Below are positions 46,148 to 55,371 of a stretch of DNA of 64,000 nt, in pieces. Made by a program: the position numbers and the translations under genes. The notes under the pieces are model-generated. The model did not search any database, had not been told where the DNA came from, and saw only the letters and a program-made list of their open reading frames with translations. Numbering within the stretch: position 1 is the stretch's first letter; every line of letters begins with the position of its first letter. Source of the stretch: Streptomyces ardesiacus (GTDB taxonomy: Bacteria > Actinomycetota > Actinomycetes > Streptomycetales > Streptomycetaceae); assembly GCF_003112575.1 (NCBI RefSeq), contig NZ_BEWC01000007.1:496001-560000 (forward strand). Reading direction: 5' to 3'.

Positions 46148-49100
46148 TCAGCGCGTCGCCCCGACCGGCTCCTCCGGCTCGGAAGCGCCGACGAAGGTCC
46201 GCCACAGCCGCGCGTACCGCCCGTCCAGGGCCAGCAGTTCGTCGTGGGTGCCGTCCTCGGCGACCCGCCCGCCGTCCATGACGACGACCCGGTCCGCGCG
46301 GGCGGCCGTGGTGAGCCGGTGGGCGACGACGAGCGTGGTGCGGCGGCCCGCGATGCGGTCGGTGGCCTGGTTGACCTGCGCCTCGGTGGCCAGGTCCAGG
46401 GCCGCGGTGGCCTCGTCGAGGAGCAGCACGTCGGGGTCGACCAGTTCGGCGCGGGCCAGCGCGATCAACTGCCGCTGCCCGGCGGAGAGGTTGCGGCCCC
46501 GTTCGGCGACCTCGTGGAGGTAGCCGCCCTGGAGCGTGGCGATCATCTCGTGCGCCCCGACCGCCCGTGCCGCCGCCTCCACCTGGGCGTCGGTGGCGTC
46601 GGGGCGGCCGTAGGCGATGGCGTCCCGGACGGTGCCCGGGAAGAGGTACGCCTCCTGCGGGACGACGCCCAGCCGGTGCCGGTAGGAGGTGAGGTCGAGG
46701 GTGCGCAGGTCCCGCCCGTCGACGGTGACCCGGCCGCCGGTCGGGTCGTAGAACCGGGCCACCAGCTTCACCAGCGTCGACTTGCCGGCGCCGGTCTCGC
46801 CGACGAACGCGACGGTCTGCCCGGCCGGGATGCTGAGGTCGATGCCGGTGAGGGCCGCCTCCGCCTCGTCGGCACCCCCGTACGTGAAGTGCACGTCCTC
46901 GAAGGCGATCTCGCCGCGCAGCGAGGCGACCTCGGAGGGCTGCTCGGCGGCGCGGGTGGAGGTCGGCTCGCGCAGCAGTTCCTGGATGCGGCCCAGCGAG
47001 ACGGACGCCTGCTGGTAGCCGTCGAAGACCTGGGAGAGCTGCTGGACGGGCGCGAAGAACAGGTCGATGTAGAGCAGGTACGCCACCAGCGCGCCGGTCG
47101 TCAGCGTCGCGTCGTCGATCCGCGCGCCGCCCACGACCAGCACCGCCGCCGCGGCCACCGACGACAGCAGTTGCACGAAGGGGAAGTAGACCGAGATCAG
47201 CCACTGTCCGCGGATGCGGGCCTGCCGGTAGCTGTCGCTGCGCTCGGCGAAGCGCCGCCCGCCGTCCCGTTCGCGCCGGAAGGCCTGCACGATCCTGAGG
47301 CCCGCCACCGACTCCTGGAGGTCGGCGTTGACCGTGGACACCCGCTCGCGGGCCAGTTCGTACGCCTTCACGCTGGCCCTGCGGAAGTAGTAGGTGGCGA
47401 CGATCAGCGGCGGCAGCGTCACGAAGACGATCAGTGCGAGCTGCACGTCGATGACCAGCAGCGCGACCATGATGCCGAAGAAGGTGACGACCGAGACGAA
47501 GGCGGTGACGAGTCCGGTCTGCAGGAACGTCGACAGCGCGTCCACGTCCGTCGTCATCCGGGTCATGATCCGCCCGGTCAGCTCGCGCTCGTAGTAGTCG
47601 AGGCCGAGCCGCTGGAGCTGGGCGAAGATCTTCAGGCGGAGCGCGTACAGGATCCGCTCGCCGGTCCGGCCGGTCATGCGGATCTCGCCGGTCTGCGCCG
47701 CCCACTGGGCGAGTACGGCGAGCAGCCCGAGCAGCGAGGACGCCCAGACCGCGCCGAGGGCGACCCGGGTGACGCCGTCGTCGATGCCGTGCCGGATCAG
47801 CACCGGCAGCAGCAGGCCCATGCCCGCGTCCACGGCCACGAGGGCGAGGCTGATCAGCAGCGGCGTGCGGAAGCCGCGCAGCAGGCGGCGCAGGCCGTAC
47901 GACGACTCGGGCCGCACCGCCGCCGTTTCGTCGATGTCCGGGGTGCCGTTCGCCGGGGGCAGCGCGTCGACCTGGGCGAGCAGCTCGGGGGTGGCGGGGG
48001 TGCCGGCGAGCGCGGTGTCCTTGGGGGTACGGTCGCCGGTCCACAGCCGGGGAGTGACCCCGCGCTCGGCGTCGAACTCGGCGTCCAGCTCGTCCCGGAC
48101 GGAGGTGTCCTCGGCCGGTGCCGCGGGGGGCGTGTGGCCGGGCGAGACGCCGCCCAGTTCGTCGGGGTCGGTGAGCAGGCGCCGGTAGAGGGCGGAGCGC
48201 TCCTGCAGTTCCTCGTGGGTGCCGAGGTCGGCGAGGCGGCCGCGGTCGAGGACGGCGATGCGGTCGGCGAGGCCCAGGGTGGAGCGGCGGTGCGCGATGA
48301 GGAGCGTGGTGCGGCCCCGCATGACCTGCTTCAGCGCCTCGTGGATCTCGTGCTCCACACGGGCGTCGACGGCGGACGTGGCGTCGTCCAGGACCAGCAG
48401 CCGAGGGTCGGTGAGGATCGCCCGGGCGAGCGCGACGCGCTGGCGCTGGCCGCCGGAGAGGGTCAGGCCGTGCTCGCCGACGGTCGTGTCGTAGCCCTCG
48501 GGCAGCTCGGTGATGAACCCGTGCGCCTGCGCGGCCCGTGCCGCGGCCTCGACCTCCTCGTCGGTGGCGTCCGGCCGGCCGTAGGCGATGTTGGCGCGGA
48601 CGGTGTCGGAGAAGAGGAAGGAGTCCTCGGGCACCAGACCGACGGCGGCCCGCAGCGAGTCGAGGGTCAGCTCGCGCACGTCGTGCCCGCCGACGAGGAC
48701 GGCGCCGCGCGTCACGTCGTAGAAGCGCGGCAGGAGCAGCGAGACGGTGGACTTGCCGGAGCCGGAGGAGCCGACGACGGCGAGGGTCTCGCCGGCGCGG
48801 ATCTCGAAGGAGAGCCCGTCGAGCACGGGCCGCCCCTCGCCGTCGCCGGTGTCGTAGCCGAAGGCGACGTCGTCGAACTCGACGGTCGCGGGCGCGTCCG
48901 CGGGCAGGGTCTTGGTGCCGTCCTCGATGGCCGGTTCCGTGTCGATCAGTTCGAGGACGCGTTCGGTGCCGGCGCGGGCCTGCTGGCCGACGGTGAGCAC
49001 CATGGCGAGCATGCGGACCGGGCCGACGAGCTGCGCGAGATAGGTGGAGAAGGCGACGAAGGTGCCGAGGGTGATGTGCCCGCGCACCGCCAGCCAGCCG

Positions 49101-49888
49101 CCGAGGGCGAGCATGGCGACCTGTCCGAGCGAGGGGACGGCCTGGAGCGCCGGGGTGTAGGTGGCGTTCAGCCTGATCGTGCGCAGCCGCCCGGCGAAGA
49201 GCCGGCGCCCGACCTCGCGGAGCTTGCCGGTCTCCTGCTCCTCCTGCCCGAAGCCCTTCACCACGCGTACGCCGCTGACCGAGCCGTCGACCACCCCGGC
49301 GACGGCGGCGGCCTGCGCCTGCGCGTACCAGGTGGCGGGGTGCAGCCGGGTGCGGCTGCGGCGGGCGATGAACCACAGGGCGGGGGCGACGGCCAGCGCG
49401 ACCAGGGTGAGCGGCAGGGAGAGCCACGCCATGATCACGAGGGAGATCAGGAAGAGCAGGACGTTCCCGAGGGTCATCGGGAGCATGAAGAGCAGGCCCT
49501 GGATGAGCTGGAGGTCGCTGGTCGCCCGCCCGACCACCTGTCCCGTGGACAGCTCGTCCTGCCGTCGCCCGTCGAGCCGGGTGATCGTGCCGTACATGTC
49601 GGTGCGCAGGTCGTGCTGGACGTCGAGGGCGAGCCGGCCGCCGTAGTAGCGGCGGACGTACGTCAGGGCGTACACGGCGAGCGCGGCGCCGATCAGGAGG
49701 CCGGCCCAGACGGCCATGTCCCGGGTCTTGTCGCCGATCACGTCGTCGATGATCACCTTGGTGATCAACGGGACGAAGGCCATGACGGCCATGCCGCCCA
49801 GCGAGGCCCCGAGCGCCAGCACGACGTCCTTGGGATACCGCCAGGCGTACCCCGCCAGTCGTCGCACCCAGCCCCGTTGCGCGTCCAC
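46148..49888 (-). CDS. Fused ABC exporter, two TMD-NBD halves with asymmetric ATP sites
   Basis: A 1246-residue inner-membrane exporter made of two half-transporters. First half about 1-600: six helices, Walker A GSSGSGKST, signature LSGGQRQR, and Walker B LLVLDDATSAVDA, in which the catalytic Glu is Asp. A charged linker runs about 600-680. Second half: six helices, Walker A GETGAGKST, signature LSAGQRQ, and Walker B VLLLDEATAALD with a normal Glu. The asymmetry is typical of heterodimeric multidrug exporters such as BmrCD or TM287/288, here joined in one chain. It starts GTG after GGAGGG. The substrate is unknown; a drug or metabolite is likely. Confidence 0.93.
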   Translation of the reverse strand: MDAQRGWVRRLAGYAWRYPKDVVLALGASLGGMAVMAFVPLITKVIIDDVIGDKTRDMAVWAGLLIGAALAVYALTYVRRYYGGRLALDVQHDLRTDMYGTITRLDGRRQDELSTGQVVGRATSDLQLIQGLLFMLPMTLGNVLLFLISLVIMAWLSLPLTLVALAVAPALWFIARRSRTRLHPATWYAQAQAAAVAGVVDGSVSGVRVVKGFGQEEQETGKLREVGRRLFAGRLRTIRLNATYTPALQAVPSLGQVAMLALGGWLAVRGHITLGTFVAFSTYLAQLVGPVRMLAMVLTVGQQARAGTERVLELIDTEPAIEDGTKTLPADAPATVEFDDVAFGYDTGDGEGRPVLDGLSFEIRAGETLAVVGSSGSGKSTVSLLLPRFYDVTRGAVLVGGHDVRELTLDSLRAAVGLVPEDSFLFSDTVRANIAYGRPDATDEEVEAAARAAQAHGFITELPEGYDTTVGEHGLTLSGGQRQRVALARAILTDPRLLVLDDATSAVDARVEHEIHEALKQVMRGRTTLLIAHRRSTLGLADRIAVLDRGRLADLGTHEELQERSALYRRLLTDPDELGGVSPGHTPPAAPAEDTSVRDELDAEFDAERGVTPRLWTGDRTPKDTALAGTPATPELLAQVDALPPANGTPDIDETAAVRPESSYGLRRLLRGFRTPLLISLALVAVDAGMGLLLPVLIRHGIDDGVTRVALGAVWASSLLGLLAVLAQWAAQTGEIRMTGRTGERILYALRLKIFAQLQRLGLDYYERELTGRIMTRMTTDVDALSTFLQTGLVTAFVSVVTFFGIMVALLVIDVQLALIVFVTLPPLIVATYYFRRASVKAYELARERVSTVNADLQESVAGLRIVQAFRRERDGGRRFAERSDSYRQARIRGQWLISVYFPFVQLLSSVAAAAVLVVGGARIDDATLTTGALVAYLLYIDLFFAPVQQLSQVFDGYQQASVSLGRIQELLREPTSTRAAEQPSEVASLRGEIAFEDVHFTYGGADEAEAALTGIDLSIPAGQTVAFVGETGAGKSTLVKLVARFYDPTGGRVTVDGRDLRTLDLTSYRHRLGVVPQEAYLFPGTVRDAIAYGRPDATDAQVEAAARAVGAHEMIATLQGGYLHEVAERGRNLSAGQRQLIALARAELVDPDVLLLDEATAALDLATEAQVNQATDRIAGRRTTLVVAHRLTTAARADRVVVMDGGRVAEDGTHDELLALDGRYARLWRTFVGASEPEEPVGATR

Positions 49889-49988
49889 GCCGTGCCCTCC
49901 GGTCGGTCGTCCTGCTCACCTGATCTACCGGAAGGCACCAACACGGGCGAGCGGGGATTTCATCCCGCCGTAACAATCGGCCGGGTGA

Positions 49989-50987
49989 TCAGGCGCGTAC
50001 GCGGAGCCTGAGGAAGCGGGTGGTCTGGACGTCGTTCTGGTTGTCGTCGCTCACGACCAGGACCTCCAGAGGGCCTCCGGAGCGGCCGGTCACCGCCATC
50101 CCCTCGAAGTTGTCGAGGAGCGGGTTGGGCTGGGGCTGCTTGGCGGTGGCGCCGAGGGTGGGGCAGTCGGCGAGGTCGGCGAGGAGCCGCTTGTGGAGCA
50201 CGGTGCCGTGGGCGGGCCGGTCGGCGAGGTGGAGGCGGACCGTGTTGCCGACGCCGGCGGTGAAGCCGCGCTCCAGGACGAGGAGGCGGCCGTCGGGCGT
50301 CGCGGTGACCTCGGAGACGCCGAGGCCGGGGTCGGTCCGGTAGGCGTAGCGGGCGCCGGTGCGGAAGTCGCCGTGCCCGGTCCGCTGCCACGTCTGGAAA
50401 CGGACCAGGTCGGCCGGGTCGCCGTCGAGCGGGTACTCCATCGAGGCGAGCAGGGTCCGCCCGCCGGGCAGCAGCGTCAGCCCCTCGAAGCTGCCGTTGG
50501 CCCGCGCGCGCCCCTCGGGAGCGGTGCGCAGGTCGCCGGGCACGGGCAGGCGGCCGAGCAGCTCGCCGGTGCGGGAGTAGCGGCGCACGGACGGCTCGGT
50601 CTCGGAGGAGACGAGGTACGTGCCGTCCCAGTCGGCGACCAGGCCCTCGGAGTCGAGCGCGGCGCCCTTCTCGTCGGCGAGGGTGATCACGCCGCGCGGC
50701 TCCAGGGTGCGGGCGTCCAGCCGGAACAGTTCCGACCGGTCGGAGAGGGCGGCCGGGGAGCCGTCCCGGCCGGGGGCGAGGGCGGAGAGGTTGCCGACGT
50801 AGGTGCCGTCGTACGTCGTCTTGTCGAGGGCGTCGGTGAAGCCCGTGAGGGAGACGGAGGGCGAGCAGGCGTCGGCCGGGTGCCGCCCGCCCTGTGCGGC
50901 GGCCGGTCCGGCGGCGGTCAGGCAGCCGGCCGCCGCGAGGACCGCGGTGAGGGCGGCGAGGGCGGTACGAAGGGTTCCTGGGCGCAT
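49989..50987 (-). CDS. Secreted esterase-like phytase family protein
   Basis: A 332-residue exported protein. The signal peptide is about 31 residues, with a possible lipobox-like LAAAGC. The mature part is beta-propeller-like: VSLTGFTDALDKTTYDGTYVGNLSALAPGRDGS, ALDSEGLVADWDGTYLVSSETEPSVRRYSRTGELL, NGSFEGLTLLPGGRTLLASMEYPLDGD, DPGLGVSEVTATPDGRLLVLERGF, and DNFEGMAVT. These are features of the 'esterase-like activity of phytase' domain. It probably hydrolyses phosphate or carboxyl esters outside the cell; activity is not certain. It starts ATG. Confidence 0.85.
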   Translation of the reverse strand: MRPGTLRTALAALTAVLAAAGCLTAAGPAAAQGGRHPADACSPSVSLTGFTDALDKTTYDGTYVGNLSALAPGRDGSPAALSDRSELFRLDARTLEPRGVITLADEKGAALDSEGLVADWDGTYLVSSETEPSVRRYSRTGELLGRLPVPGDLRTAPEGRARANGSFEGLTLLPGGRTLLASMEYPLDGDPADLVRFQTWQRTGHGDFRTGARYAYRTDPGLGVSEVTATPDGRLLVLERGFTAGVGNTVRLHLADRPAHGTVLHKRLLADLADCPTLGATAKQPQPNPLLDNFEGMAVTGRSGGPLEVLVVSDDNQNDVQTTRFLRLRVRA

Positions 50988-51077
50988 GCCGGTCACCCTA
51001 GGGCCCGGAAATGGACGGAAGTTGGCCGTTTTCCGAAAGCCGGGATGCGAAGGCCCCGGGAGGGCAAGTAATGCCCC

Positions 51078-51452
51078 GTGCCGGAACAGAGGGAAAGCGA
51101 CGCGAGGCTGGCCGGGCGGCTCTACGCGACACTGCGGGTGCTCAAGTTCGTCGCGGACCCCCACAGTGGCCAGAGGCCGACGGCGGAGGACGAGTTCGGG
51201 GGCAAGGACAGTCCGCACGCACGGATCAGGGCCCTGAAGCTGGACCTCTTCGAGGATCTGGTGAGCGCCGTGCAGAGGGGGCGGAACGCGGAGGCGACGG
51301 CCGAGGTGCTCCGCGCGCTGCCCTCCGTGGTGCCGTCGCAGCGCGCCGCCCTCCACGCCAACCTGGGCGAGCGCCCCCTGGCCGAGTTCAACGCGGGGTA
51401 CCGGGCCCAGCTCGCGAGCCTTCGGGAGGCCCTGCCGGAACTGCTCGGCTGA
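51078..51452 (+). CDS. Hypothetical small helical protein
   Basis: A 124-residue protein starting GTG. No signal peptide or membrane segment is present. It is rich in charged residues and predicted helical: DARLAGRLYATLRVLKFVADPHSGQRPTAEDEF, IRALKLDLFEDLVSAVQRGRNAEATAEVLRALPSV, then NAGYRAQLASLREALPELLG. Codon use is normal for the genome. I recognise no family. It is divergent from the phytase-like gene and precedes the nuclease gene by 113 bp. Confidence 0.65.
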   Translation: MPEQRESDARLAGRLYATLRVLKFVADPHSGQRPTAEDEFGGKDSPHARIRALKLDLFEDLVSAVQRGRNAEATAEVLRALPSVVPSQRAALHANLGERPLAEFNAGYRAQLASLREALPELLG

Positions 51453-51565
51453 GCCGGTCCGCCCACCGTCACGGAATCGTCACCCTCCGTACACCCCACC
51501 TCCAACATGTCCATGTCACGCTCGTGGAACCACACAACTCCACACGCGTAGATCGGACACCCCAC

Positions 51566-52378
51566 ATGCTCGCGATACGCATCCGGCGCCCGAAGGCGGC
51601 GGCCCTCGCCGCGGTCGCCGTACTCGCCGGGCTCACCGCGCCCTCACTGACGGCGGGCCCGGCCACGGCGGCCACGACGGCGAACACGGACTACGACTCG
51701 ACGTACTACAAGGACGCGCTCGGCAAGACGGGCACGAGCCTCAAGTCCTCGCTCCACACGATCATCAGCGACCAGACGAAGCTGTCGTACTCGGCGGTCT
51801 GGGACGCCCTGAAGGCCACGGACGAGGACCCGGACGACACCGGCAACGTGATCCTGCTCTACTCGGGCGTCTCCCGCAGCAAGTCGCTCAACGGCGGCGA
51901 CACCGGCGACTGGAACCGCGAGCACGTGTGGGCCAAGTCGCACGGCGACTTCGGCACCGCCACCGGTCCCGGCACCGACCTGCACCACCTGCGCCCCTCG
52001 GACGTCCAGGTCAACAGCGCCCGGGGCAACAAGGACTTCGACAACGGCGGCAGCGCGGTCAGCGGGGGCGGCGGCAGCCTCACCGACTCCGACTCCTTCG
52101 AGCCCCGGGACGCGGTCAAGGGCGACGTGGCCCGCATGATCTTCTACATGGCGGTCCGCTACGAGGGCGGCGACGGCTTCGCCGACCTGGAGGTCAACGG
52201 CCAGGTCGGCAACGGCAGCAACCCGTACATCGGCAAGCTCTCCGTGCTGAAGGCGTGGAACGACGAGGACCCGCCGGACGCCTTCGAGGAGCACCGCAAC
52301 CAGGTGATCTACGACGACTACCAGCACAACCGCAACCCGTTCGTCGACCACCCGGAGTGGGTGGAGGCGATCTGGTAG
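51566..52378 (+). CDS. Secreted endonuclease I family nuclease
   Basis: A 270-residue exported nuclease. The signal peptide is about 36 residues, then an endonuclease I (beta-beta-alpha metal) domain: NVILLYSGVSR, DWNREHVWAKSHGDFG, GPGTDLHHLRPSDVQVNSARGNKDFDNG (catalytic His and metal ligands), RGDVARMIFYMAVRY-like helix and HRNQVIYDDYQHNRNPFVDHPEWVEAIW. Such enzymes degrade DNA or RNA outside the cell, useful for phosphate scavenging or during mycelial lysis. It starts ATG. It lies next to a phytase-like gene, also consistent with phosphate recovery. Confidence 0.92.
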   Translation: MLAIRIRRPKAAALAAVAVLAGLTAPSLTAGPATAATTANTDYDSTYYKDALGKTGTSLKSSLHTIISDQTKLSYSAVWDALKATDEDPDDTGNVILLYSGVSRSKSLNGGDTGDWNREHVWAKSHGDFGTATGPGTDLHHLRPSDVQVNSARGNKDFDNGGSAVSGGGGSLTDSDSFEPRDAVKGDVARMIFYMAVRYEGGDGFADLEVNGQVGNGSNPYIGKLSVLKAWNDEDPPDAFEEHRNQVIYDDYQHNRNPFVDHPEWVEAIW

Positions 52379-52452
52379 GCGGCGTCACCCCGGGCAGGGG
52401 GCGGCCGTGCGGGCCGCGCGGAGCGCCCCCGCCCACCACGACGGCTCCGGTC

Positions 52453-52485
52453 GTCGGCCGCGCGCGATCCCGTGGCGCGGCCGAC
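52453..52485 (-). terminator. Terminator after ThDP-enzyme gene
   Basis: An 11-bp perfect stem GTCGGCCGCGC (52453-52463/52475-52485) with an 11-nt loop, starting 3 nt past the stop codon. Confidence 0.8.
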
Positions 52486-52488
52486 CGC

Positions 52489-54177
52489 TCAGCCCCGGTG
52501 CGTCGGCGCGAACATCCGCAGCTCGGCGGGGAGGACGACCACCGAGGGCCCCGGCGTCGCCAGTGCCTTGGCGAGGTCCGTCTCCAGGGTCTCCGGCGAC
52601 GTCCGGACGCCCGGCACCCCGAACGACTCGGCCAGGGCGGCGAAGTCGGGGCCGGGCAGGTCCGTCGCCGTGGGCTCGCCGAAGGCGTCGGTCATGTACG
52701 CGCGCAGGATGCCGTAACCGCCGTCGTCGACGATCAGCCAGGTGACGTTCAGGCCGTACTGGCGGGCGGTGGCCAGTTCGGCGACCGAGTACAGGGCGCC
52801 GCCGTCGCCCGAGACGGCCAGCACCGGGTGGGTGGGGTCGGCGACGGCGGCGCCGAGGGCCGCCGGGAAGGCGTAGCCGAGGCCGCCGGCACCCTGGGCG
52901 GAGTGCATGGTGCCCGGGGCCTGCGCGTCGAAGGCCGACCAGGCCCAGTAGGCGAGGACCGTCATGTCCCAGAAGGACGGGGCGTTCTTCGGCAGGGCGG
53001 CGCGCACCGCGGCCAGGACGTCCTGTTCCAGGGTGAGTTCCTGGGCGGCGATGCGTGCGCGGACCTTGTCCAGGACCCCGCGCACGCGTTCCGGTGCGGT
53101 CGGGTCGGTACGCGGCTCCTCCACCGTCTCCAGCAGCGCCTGGAGCGCGAGGCGGGCGTCGGCGTGGATGCCGAGGGCCGGGTGGTTGGACTCCAGTTTG
53201 CCGAGGTCGGCCTCGATCTGGATCACCCGGCCGCGCGGCGCGAACGTGTGGTAGTTGGAGGAGAGTTCGCCGAGTCCCGAGCCGACCACCAGCAGGACGT
53301 CCGCGTCCTCCAGGAAGTCGGTGGTGTGGCGGTCCTCCAGCCAGGACTGGAGGGAGAGGGGGTGGGTCCAGGGGAAGGCGCCCTTGCCGCCGAAGGTCGT
53401 GACCACGGGGGCCTGGAGGCGTTCGGCGAGCTGCCGGAGCTTCTTCGAGGCGTCGGCCCGCACCACACCGCCGCCCGCGATGACGGCGGGGCGCTCCGCG
53501 CGGGTCAGCAGGTCGGCGGCGACCGCCGTCAGCTCGGGGCGCGGGGGCAGTTCCTCGGGGAAGGTGTCGCCGCCGGTCACCACCGGGAGCGACGTCTCGG
53601 CCTCGAGGACGTCCTGCGGGATCTCCACCCACACCGGTCCGTGCGGGACGGTCAGCGCGGACGTCCACGCCTCGGCGATCGCGGACGGGATCTGGGACGG
53701 GGTGCGGGCGGTGTGGACCGACTTCACCACGCCCCGGAACGAGGCCGCCTGGTCCGGCAGTTCGTGCAGGTAGCCGTGGCGGCCGCCGCCCAGGCCCGCC
53801 GCGGGGACCTGGCTGCCGATCGCCAGGACGGGCGCCGAGGCCGCCCGCGCCTCCTGGAGGGCGGCCAGGGCGGTGAGCGCGCCCGGGCCGGTCGACAGCA
53901 GCAGCGGGGCCGCCTCGCCGGTGACCCGGCCGTAGGCGTCGGCGGCGAAACCGGCGTTGTTCTCCACCCGCAGGCCGACGTGGCGCAGGCCGGAGCGGCG
54001 CAGTGCGTCGAACGCGGCCAGGGCGTGCTGGCCGGGCAGGCCGAAGACGGTGGTCGCGCCGAGCGCGGCCAGGGACTCCACGACCAGGTCTCCGCCGGTG
54101 CGGCCGGCGGGAGGATGGAGCGCGGCCTCCGTCTGGGCGGCGGTCGGACGGAGGACCAGGTCGTGGTCGTGGGTCAC
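52489..54177 (-). CDS. ThDP-dependent decarboxylase/acetolactate-synthase-like enzyme
   Basis: A 562-residue cytosolic enzyme with three domains. The N-terminal PYR domain has VFGLPGQHALAAFDAL and RVENNAGFAADAYGRVTGE, with Glu in the activating position. A central domain at about 195-330 has ERPAVIAGGGV and LLVVGSGLGEL. The C-terminal PP domain holds the ThDP/Mg motif GDGGALYS...ATARQYGLNVTWLIVDDGGYG. It starts GTG overlapping the agmatinase stop (GTGA), so the two are coupled. This pairing suggests a decarboxylation linked to agmatine or guanidino-compound metabolism. It is not a housekeeping IlvB, as no ilvN lies nearby. Confidence 0.88.
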   Translation of the reverse strand: MTHDHDLVLRPTAAQTEAALHPPAGRTGGDLVVESLAALGATTVFGLPGQHALAAFDALRRSGLRHVGLRVENNAGFAADAYGRVTGEAAPLLLSTGPGALTALAALQEARAASAPVLAIGSQVPAAGLGGGRHGYLHELPDQAASFRGVVKSVHTARTPSQIPSAIAEAWTSALTVPHGPVWVEIPQDVLEAETSLPVVTGGDTFPEELPPRPELTAVAADLLTRAERPAVIAGGGVVRADASKKLRQLAERLQAPVVTTFGGKGAFPWTHPLSLQSWLEDRHTTDFLEDADVLLVVGSGLGELSSNYHTFAPRGRVIQIEADLGKLESNHPALGIHADARLALQALLETVEEPRTDPTAPERVRGVLDKVRARIAAQELTLEQDVLAAVRAALPKNAPSFWDMTVLAYWAWSAFDAQAPGTMHSAQGAGGLGYAFPAALGAAVADPTHPVLAVSGDGGALYSVAELATARQYGLNVTWLIVDDGGYGILRAYMTDAFGEPTATDLPGPDFAALAESFGVPGVRTSPETLETDLAKALATPGPSVVVLPAELRMFAPTHRG

Positions 54178-55142
54178 TGGGAACGGTCCTCGGCGATCCG
54201 GCGGGACATGAGGGTGGTCAGTTCGTAGGCGGTGTGGGACGCGGCCACCGACGTGATCTCCGCGTGGTCGTAGGCGGGGGCGACCTCGACGACGTCGGCC
54301 GAGACCAGGTTGCAGGAGGCGAGGCCCCGCAGGATCTCCAGCAGCTCGCGGGAGGTCATGCCGCCGGCCTCGGGCGTGCCGGTGCCGGGGGCGTGGGCGG
54401 GGTCGAGGCAGTCGATGTCGATGGAGACGTACAGCGGGCGGTCCCCGATGCGCTGGCGGAGCTGGTCGGCGACCTCGTCGGCGCCGCGCCGGTAGACGTC
54501 GGCGGAGGTGACGATGCCGAAGCCCATCTTCTCGTCGTCGGTGAGGTCCTTCTTGCCGTACAGGGGACCGCGGGTGCCGACGTGGGAGAGGGCGGAGGTG
54601 TCGAGGACGCCTTCCTCGACGGCGCGGCGGAAGGGGGTGCCGTGGGTGTACTCGGCGCCGAAGTAGGTGTCCCAGGTGTCCAGGTGGGCGTCGAAGTGGA
54701 GCAGGGCGACCGGGCCGTGCTTCTTGGCGACCGAGCGCAGCAGCGGGAGGGCGATGGTGTGGTCGCCGCCCAGGGTCATCAGGCGGGCGCCGGTGTCCAG
54801 GAGGTCGTCGGCGGCGGCCTCGATCGTCTCGACGGCCTCGTGGATGTTGAAGGGGTTCACGGCGATGTCGCCGCCGTCCGCGACCTGGGCGAGGGCGAAG
54901 GGGGAGGCGTCCTGGGCCGGGTTGTAGGGGCGCAGCAGGCGGGAGGCCTCGCGGATGGCGTTGCCGCCGAAGCGGGCGCCGGGGCGGTAGGAGACGCCCG
55001 AGTCGAACGGCACGCCCACGACGGCGACGTCGGCGGTTGCGACCTCGTCCAGGCGCGGGAGCCGGGCGAAGGTCGCGGGTCCGGCGTACCGCGGGACCCG
55101 GGAGGAGTCGACGGGACCGCGGGGCGTCTCGTTGCTGCTCAT
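54174..55142 (-). CDS. speB: Agmatinase / ureohydrolase family
   Basis: A 322-residue Mn-dependent ureohydrolase that cleaves a guanidino group to urea and an amine. Metal ligands: His128 (GGDHT), Asp151, His153 and Asp155 (DAHLDT), Asp242 and Asp244 (SIDIDCLDPAHAPGTGTPE). Agmatinases make putrescine; guanidinobutyrase and guanidinopropionase share the same motifs, so the substrate is not fixed. It starts ATG after GAAGGAAGG. It is the first gene of a two-gene operon with the ThDP enzyme. Confidence 0.9.
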   Translation of the reverse strand: MSSNETPRGPVDSSRVPRYAGPATFARLPRLDEVATADVAVVGVPFDSGVSYRPGARFGGNAIREASRLLRPYNPAQDASPFALAQVADGGDIAVNPFNIHEAVETIEAAADDLLDTGARLMTLGGDHTIALPLLRSVAKKHGPVALLHFDAHLDTWDTYFGAEYTHGTPFRRAVEEGVLDTSALSHVGTRGPLYGKKDLTDDEKMGFGIVTSADVYRRGADEVADQLRQRIGDRPLYVSIDIDCLDPAHAPGTGTPEAGGMTSRELLEILRGLASCNLVSADVVEVAPAYDHAEITSVAASHTAYELTTLMSRRIAEDRSQ

Positions 55143-55153
55143 GCACTGCCTTC

Positions 55154-55180
55154 CTTCGTACGCTTCGTGCGCTTCGTCGC
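55154..55180. repeat. 9-bp tandem repeat in the speB leader
   Basis: CTTCGTACG, CTTCGTGCG and CTTCGTCGC lie in tandem 12-38 bp before the speB start. They overlap the region where a transcript leader or regulator site would lie. Confidence 0.6.
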
Positions 55181-55371
55181 GTATGTGCTGCTGCCGTCCG
55201 ACTGTACTGGCGAGCCGGCCGGCCGGTCGTCGCAGACTAGAGGGACGAAATCCCGCCGCGACATGTACATTCCGTCCATACGCGCCCCCGGGACTGGTGG
55301 AATCGGCTACCCGTCGGCCGTCCCGCCGGGACCGGCTGCTGTCCGCGGCCCGGCTGCTACACAATGGAGCC

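Noticed and set aside
45857..50011. Very long open frame on the plus strand (over 1300 codons)
   Set aside because: It is the complement of the ABC exporter gene; the repetitive Gly/Asp/Arg/Val-rich product and lack of any domain show it is a high-GC shadow frame.
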